The translations under genes were made by a program, and so were the position numbers. A stretch of DNA of 10,639 nucleotides from Nocardioides sp. (GTDB lineage Bacteria > Actinomycetota > Actinomycetes > Propionibacteriales > Nocardioidaceae). Location of the stretch: the NCBI GenBank assembly GCA_031177735.1, contig JAPSKJ010000067.1, forward strand, positions 1 to 10,639, given 5' to 3'. The notes under the pieces are model-generated. The model was not told where the DNA came from and did not search any database. It saw only the letters and a program-made list of their open reading frames with translations. This document shows positions 7,486-10,639 of this stretch, piece by piece. How positions within the stretch are numbered: the stretch's first letter is position 1; each line of letters begins with the position of its first letter.

Positions 7486-7491
7486 ACCCTA
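7486..7491 (-). promoter_or_regulatory. Candidate -10 element of the pgsA-DUF881 operon
   Basis: Minus-strand TTAGGGTGG contains TAGGGT (7491-7486), 7 nt ahead of the GTG at 7478. This places +1 on or next to the start codon. It resembles the TTAGAGTGG boxes before gcvP and the long CNNM gene. The -35 is weak (CTGACC about 22 nt upstream). Read-through from the CNNM genes, which end at 7516, is also possible. Confidence 0.4.
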
Positions 7492-7515
7492 ACGGCCGCG
7501 CCGGCCGGAGCCGGG

Positions 7516-8565
7516 TCAGACCTGCTCGTCCGCGTGCGCGGCGTCGCGGATCTCACCGACGAGCTCCTCGATGACGTCCTCGAGGGTGGCCAGGCCCAGC
7601 GTCCGTCCGTCGGGCTCGACCACGCGCGCCATGTGCGCGCCGCGCCGTTGCAGCGTCTCCAGCGCCTCGTGGAGAGGGGTCTCGGCCGTGACCGAGGCGA
7701 ACGGCCGGATCCACTTGTCGTCCACCGGTCGCTCACGGCGCTCCTCGTCCGGCTCGAGCACGTCCTTGATGTGCAGGTAGCCGACGAGGTCGCCGTCGGC
7801 ACCGGTCACGGGGAACCTGCTGAAGCCGGTGGCCGCGCACAGCGCCTCCACGTCGGCGCCGGTGGACCCCCGGGCGACCATGGCGAGGGTGTCGGGTGTG
7901 AGCAGCACGGCCGCGACGGTCTTCTCGGTGAATCCCAGCGCGCCGGCGAGCCGGTCGTACTCGTCGGCCTCGATCATCCCCTCGCCGTGCGACTCCTCGA
8001 CCAGGGCGGCGACCTCCTCGCGGGTGTAGGTCGACGACACCTCGTCCCTGGGCTCCACGCGCAGCAACCGGAGGGTGCCGTTGGCCATCGCGTTGAGGCC
8101 GGTGATCACCGGGCGCAGCATCGACACCACCGCGAACATCGGCGGCCCGAGCACGAGGGCCGCCCGGTCCGGGCCCGCCAGGGCGATGTTCTTGGGCACC
8201 ATCTCGCCGAGCACCACGTGGAGGTAGACCACCAGGAGCAGGGCGATCGCGAACGCGCACGGGTGGACCAGCTCGTGCGGGACGTGCAGCGCCTCGAAGG
8301 CCGGCTCGATCAGGTGGGCGAGCGCGGGCTCGGCGATGGCACCGAGCAGCAGCGAGCAGACGGTGATGCCGAGCTGGGCGCCGGCCATCATCAGCGAGAC
8401 CTGCTCCATCGCGCGCAGCGTCGTGCGTGCCATCCGCGACCCGCTCTGGGCGAGCGGCTCGATCTGGCTGCGGCGCGCGGAGACCAGCGCGAACTCCGCC
8501 CCGACGAAGAAGGCGTTGAGCAGGAGCAGCAGGGCTCCCAGTGCGAGTGCCACGGGCTCACTCAT
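7516..8565 (-). CDS. CNNM/CBS-domain membrane protein, short form (Rv1841c type)
   Basis: A 349-residue membrane protein. The N-terminal DUF21/CNNM domain (about 1-175) has a first helix with FFVGAEFALVSARR (19-32), a second segment with AGAQLGITVCSLLLGAIAEP (61-80) and the family motif GEMVPKNIAL (120-129). Two CBS motifs follow (about 220-340: GFSRFPVTGADGDLVGYLHI and LGLATLEDVIEELVGEI). It stops there, lacking the C-terminal CorC_HlyC domain of its neighbour. CNNM/CorC proteins are linked to magnesium transport; older annotations call them hemolysins. The ATG at 8565 overlaps the upstream gene by 8 nt (ATGAGTGA) and has GGAGG 6 nt before it, so the two are co-translated. Confidence 0.93.
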   Translation of the reverse strand: MSEPVALALGALLLLLNAFFVGAEFALVSARRSQIEPLAQSGSRMARTTLRAMEQVSLMMAGAQLGITVCSLLLGAIAEPALAHLIEPAFEALHVPHELVHPCAFAIALLLVVYLHVVLGEMVPKNIALAGPDRAALVLGPPMFAVVSMLRPVITGLNAMANGTLRLLRVEPRDEVSSTYTREEVAALVEESHGEGMIEADEYDRLAGALGFTEKTVAAVLLTPDTLAMVARGSTGADVEALCAATGFSRFPVTGADGDLVGYLHIKDVLEPDEERRERPVDDKWIRPFASVTAETPLHEALETLQRRGAHMARVVEPDGRTLGLATLEDVIEELVGEIRDAAHADEQV

Positions 8566-9904
8566 CGGGGTCCTCCAGCACGCGCAGGGTGAGCCGGTCG
8601 ACGCGAAGGCCGTCCATGTGGTCGACCGTGAGGCTGACCCGGCGCTCCCGAGCCTCGTCCGGGTCACTCCCAGGGTCGGGCACCCTCAGCTCGATCCGGT
8701 CACCACGCACGGGGACGCGACCGAGCTCGCGCATGACCAGGCCGGCGATCGTGTCGTAGTCCTCGTTCTCCGGCAGGGGAACACCGGTCAGGTCGTCGAC
8801 CTCGTCGGGCCGCAGCAGACCGGACAGCGACCAGCTGCCGTCGCGGCGCAGGCGCGCTTGGGCGCCCATCGAGTCGTGCTCGTCGGCGATGTCGCCGACG
8901 ATCTCCTCGATCACGTCCTCCAGCGTGACGATGCCGGCGTGGCCGCCGTACTCGTCGAGGACGACGGCCATCTGGAAGCTCTCGGCACGCAGCAGCGCCA
9001 GCAGCGGGTCCAGGCGCAAGGAGTCGGGTACGACGACGGGCTTGGCCATCAGGTGCTTGACCCGCACGGTCGAGCGCTCGTGCACCGGAAGTGCTACCGC
9101 GTTCTTGACGTGCACGGTGCCCACCACGGTGTCCTCGGCGTCGAGCACGGGGAAACGGGAGTGGCCAGTGCGGCGGGCCAACTCGATGACGGCCTCCGCG
9201 CGGTCGTTCTCCTCCACGCTGTGGATCCGCACGCGTGGGGTCATGATCTCGCCGGCGGTGCGCGTGCCGAACTCCACCGAGCGCTCCATCAGCTCGGCGG
9301 TGTCGGCGTCGAGGGTCCCCTCGTCGGCCGAGCGCTGGATGAGGGAGGCCAGCTCCGTCGAGCTGCGGGCGGAGCGGAGCTCCTCCTGCGGTTCGATGCC
9401 GAGGCGTCGTACGAGAGCGTTGGCCGTGCCGTTGAGCACGCGGATCGGGAGCCGGTTGACGCTGGTGAACCCGCGCATGAAGCCCTGGGTGGCCCGGGCG
9501 GTGGCCATGGGCACGGCGATGGCAAGGTTCTTGGGCACCAGCTCACCGAAGAGCATGGTGACCACGGTCGACACGACCAGACCGATGGCGATAGCGAGCG
9601 GCGTCACCGCGCCGTCGGGGACGCCCAGCGCCGCCAACGGGTCGTCGATGAGCGCGGAGACCGCCGGCTCGGCCAACCAGCCGATGCCGAGGTTGGTCAC
9701 CGTGATGCCGATCTGCGCACCGGAAAGGTTGGTCGACAGTGCGCGGATCGCCTGGCGCACGCCTTCCGCGGCGTGGTCACCGTCGGCGGCCGCCTGCTCG
9801 ACCGCGGCACGGTCGACGGCCACCAACGAGAACTCCGCGGCGACGAAGATCCCGCATGCGGCGACCAGGAGCAGGGCCAGCCCGAGCAGGAGGAGCTCGG
9901 TCAC
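8558..9904 (-). CDS. CNNM/CorC-family membrane protein, long form (Rv1842c type)
   Basis: A 448-residue protein with DUF21/CNNM (about 1-185; IFVAAEFSLVAVDR 19-32, SGAQIGITVTNLGIGWLAEP 61-80, GELVPKNLAI 120-129), a CBS pair (about 215-340; TGHSRFPVLDAEDTVVGTVH and GGHAGIVTLEDVIEEIVGDI) and a C-terminal CorC_HlyC domain (about 355-445; SWSLSGLLRPDEVDD, ENEDYDTIAGLVMRELGRVP). Family members bind ATP/Mg at the CBS domains and affect Mg2+ efflux or uptake. The GTG at 9904 is the first start after an in-frame stop and gives a standard N-terminus, but has no clear Shine-Dalgarno. The next gene, the short form, overlaps its end by 8 nt. Confidence 0.94.
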   Translation of the reverse strand: MTELLLLGLALLLVAACGIFVAAEFSLVAVDRAAVEQAAADGDHAAEGVRQAIRALSTNLSGAQIGITVTNLGIGWLAEPAVSALIDDPLAALGVPDGAVTPLAIAIGLVVSTVVTMLFGELVPKNLAIAVPMATARATQGFMRGFTSVNRLPIRVLNGTANALVRRLGIEPQEELRSARSSTELASLIQRSADEGTLDADTAELMERSVEFGTRTAGEIMTPRVRIHSVEENDRAEAVIELARRTGHSRFPVLDAEDTVVGTVHVKNAVALPVHERSTVRVKHLMAKPVVVPDSLRLDPLLALLRAESFQMAVVLDEYGGHAGIVTLEDVIEEIVGDIADEHDSMGAQARLRRDGSWSLSGLLRPDEVDDLTGVPLPENEDYDTIAGLVMRELGRVPVRGDRIELRVPDPGSDPDEARERRVSLTVDHMDGLRVDRLTLRVLEDPDE

Positions 9905-10019
9905 CGGTCGGCCCCCGTCGCGGGAGTGATCAGCAGGGTCGGTGGGGGGCTACTTTGAGAGCCGTCCATCGGATGCTTCGTCGGTCCTTCGGTGGGAAAC
10001 GGGGGCGTCGGGCGCGTCC

Positions 10020-10051
10020 ACTCTAACGGTCGGGCGCGTGCAGGCGTCATC
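10020..10051 (-). promoter_or_regulatory. Candidate promoter of the CNNM pair
   Basis: Minus strand GATGACG (10051-10045), 18 nt, TTAGAGT (10026-10020), then GGACGCGC. The blocks and the spacing equal those before the gcvP riboswitch. Transcription would start near 10013, leaving a leader of about 109 nt to the GTG at 9904. It lies just upstream of the divergent small gene (10086), so the 181-bp gap 9905-10085 is mostly this promoter, the leader and that gene's ribosome-binding site. Confidence 0.5.
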
Positions 10052-10085
10052 CGCCGGATCCGCCCCGCCCGGAGGTGCCGGTGCG

Positions 10086-10286
10086 GTGACGGCATGGCCG
10101 CTCCCGGCGGCGGGTACTGGCGCCGATGTGGAGCCCACCGACGACGACCGCCGACGACCGACGACGAACCACCCGCTGAACGGTCCTGAGAAGCGCGGGG
10201 GCTTCCCCCTGCTCATGGTGGTCCTGATCATCGTGGGCGTGCTCGCCGTCTTCGGCCTGATCACGCTGTTGCGCTACACCACCTGA
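10086..10286 (+). CDS. Small single-span membrane protein, unknown function
   Basis: A 66-residue plus-strand ORF, not a family I recognise. The start at GTG 10086 is supported by GGAGGT (10071-10076) 9 nt upstream. An internal GTG at 10128 would give 52 residues. The N-terminal half is polar and charged (EPTDDDRRRPTTNHPLNGPE). One strong hydrophobic helix follows (FPLLMVVLIIVGVLAVFGLI, about 41-60), then LLRYTT. Polar N-half, KRGG before the helix and short tail fit a single-pass membrane protein. It is divergent from the CNNM genes and convergent with the gene at the right edge. The hydrophobic helix is convincing as coding; the long upstream extension of this frame to 9942 is not. Confidence 0.6.
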   Translation: MTAWPLPAAGTGADVEPTDDDRRRPTTNHPLNGPEKRGGFPLLMVVLIIVGVLAVFGLITLLRYTT

Positions 10287-10302
10287 CCGCGAGCGCTGGG
10301 CT

Positions 10303-10374
10303 GCGGACGCACCGCCACGCACCGCCAGTAGCACCGCGGCGGTGTCCGCACGTCGTGGACGCGAGGACACCGCC
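10303..10374. terminator. Competing hairpins between convergent genes (likely bidirectional terminator)
   Basis: A perfect 10-bp inverted repeat GGCGGTGTCC (10338-10347) / GGACACCGCC (10365-10374) with a 17-nt loop. The left arm can instead pair with 10303-10316 (GCGGA, then CACCGCC after a 2-nt bulge). Two exclusive folds therefore share GGCGGTGTCC. The site is between the stop codons of two convergent genes. No T-run, as usual at this GC content. Confidence 0.6.
10308..10327. repeat. Tandem 10-bp repeat CGCACCGCCA x2
   Basis: Two exact adjacent copies of CGCACCGCCA (10308-10317, 10318-10327), then GTA and a partial GCACCGC. It lies inside the hairpin region between convergent genes and supplies alternative pairing partners for GGCGGTG. 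Confidence 0.8.
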
Positions 10375-10401
10375 CGGTGGTGGTCCTGCCGAGGGGTCGG
10401 A

Positions 10402-10639
10402 TCAGCTGAGCGAGAAGCAGGGCTCGGTGTAGTCCATCTCCTCGACCGTGGGTCCGGTGAAGTACTCACCGGTCGCGGTGACGCCGGTCGGCGCAGCCGG
10501 GTCCACGGCGTTGATCACACTCTGGCGCCAGATCAGGTCCGTCGCGCCGTCCTCGAGCTCCATGGTCTCCGGCTCGGGCAGCATCCCCTCGTAGTCCACG
10601 GTCTCCAGCGACCGGGCCGCCTCGACGAGGCTCTCGCGG
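10402..10639 (-). CDS. C-terminal end of an unidentified protein, possibly a transporter substrate-binding protein (cut by window edge)
   Basis: The minus-strand frame is open from the right edge to a TGA at 10404-10402; about 78 residues are visible. It begins RESLVEAARSLETVDYEGML and ends MDYTEPCFSLS. The start of this tail resembles the C-terminus of type-1 periplasmic binding proteins of branched-chain amino acid ABC transporters, where a (T)RESLVEAARSL-like helix, a short pair of strands and a terminal hydrophobic residue are usual. That is a weak similarity judged by eye. A GTG at 10599 is inside the frame but is probably not the start because coding character continues upstream. The protein would be on the outer side of the membrane if the guess holds. 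Confidence 0.45.
   Translation of the reverse strand, partial: RESLVEAARSLETVDYEGMLPEPETMELEDGATDLIWRQSVINAVDPAAPTGVTATGEYFTGPTVEEMDYTEPCFSLS

Noticed and set aside
7479..7802. Upstream extension of the pgsA frame
   Set aside because: The extension lies over the CNNM gene in another frame and gives Ser/Arg-rich sequence; the conserved N-terminus starts near the GTG at 7478.
7516..9904. Hemolysin / toxin function
   Set aside because: The name comes from old annotation of the family. The domain set is that of CNNM/CorC membrane proteins, linked to magnesium; nothing shows a toxin.
7327..9958. Long plus-strand open frames over the CNNM genes
   Set aside because: Antisense shadows; rich in His/Asp/Gly from complementary codons. 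The minus-strand products have full CNNM, CBS and CorC motifs.
9942..10085. Longer start for the small membrane protein
   Set aside because: The added residues are low in complexity, would cross the CNNM promoter and have no ribosome-binding site, while GTG 10086 has GGAGGT at a good distance.

Overview
This is a GC-rich (about 70%) actinobacterial chromosomal segment. Gene content and order closely match the Mycobacterium tuberculosis block I know as Rv1822 (pgsA2), Rv1823-Rv1825 (DUF881, small basic protein, DUF881), Rv1826 gcvH, Rv1827 garA, Rv1828 (MerR), Rv1829 (DUF151), Rv1830 (MerR, mcdR/resR) and Rv1832 (gcvP), plus the nearby CNNM pair Rv1841c/Rv1842c. The comparison is from memory, not a search. 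Codon use, GTG/TTG starts and the zinc-ribbon form of GarA suggest a Nocardioides-like member of the Propionibacteriales; that placement is inference.

Layout, read in the direction of transcription (minus strand, right to left). A partial gene enters at the right edge (10402-10639). A short convergent plus-strand gene for a 66-residue one-helix membrane protein follows (10086-10286), with a hairpin-rich spacer between the two. Then come two overlapping CNNM/CorC-type membrane proteins (long 9904-8558, short 8565-7516), a CDP-alcohol phosphatidyltransferase (7478-6888), and a membrane module DUF881 / small basic protein / DUF881 (6891-4949) joined by GTGA stop-start overlaps. Next is the metabolic and signalling part: gcvH (4882-4496), a zinc-ribbon FHA protein of the GarA family (4320-3811), a MerR regulator (3804-3058), a DUF151 protein (3025-2555), a second MerR regulator (2382-1771), and finally a glycine riboswitch leading into the first half of gcvP, which runs off the left edge.

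How the parts may work together: gcvP and gcvH are two of the four components of the glycine cleavage system. Only gcvP has the glycine riboswitch. Between them lie a GarA-type FHA switch (in mycobacteria it controls 2-oxoglutarate and glutamate enzymes according to Ser/Thr kinase signals) and two MerR-type regulators. The upstream half concerns the membrane: phospholipid synthesis, CNNM transport and the cryptic DUF881/Sbp module.

Nothing here is a clearly new defence or mobile system. The most interesting signals are non-coding: a single-aptamer glycine riboswitch with a ghost aptamer and a hairpin abutting the gcvP ribosome-binding site; a precisely nested stem structure in the garA leader; two promoters with matching -35/-10 blocks at identical spacing; and probable leaderless starts for the DUF151 and pgsA genes. 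The GarA homologue is also unusual, with a zinc ribbon in place of the usual phospho-threonine tail.
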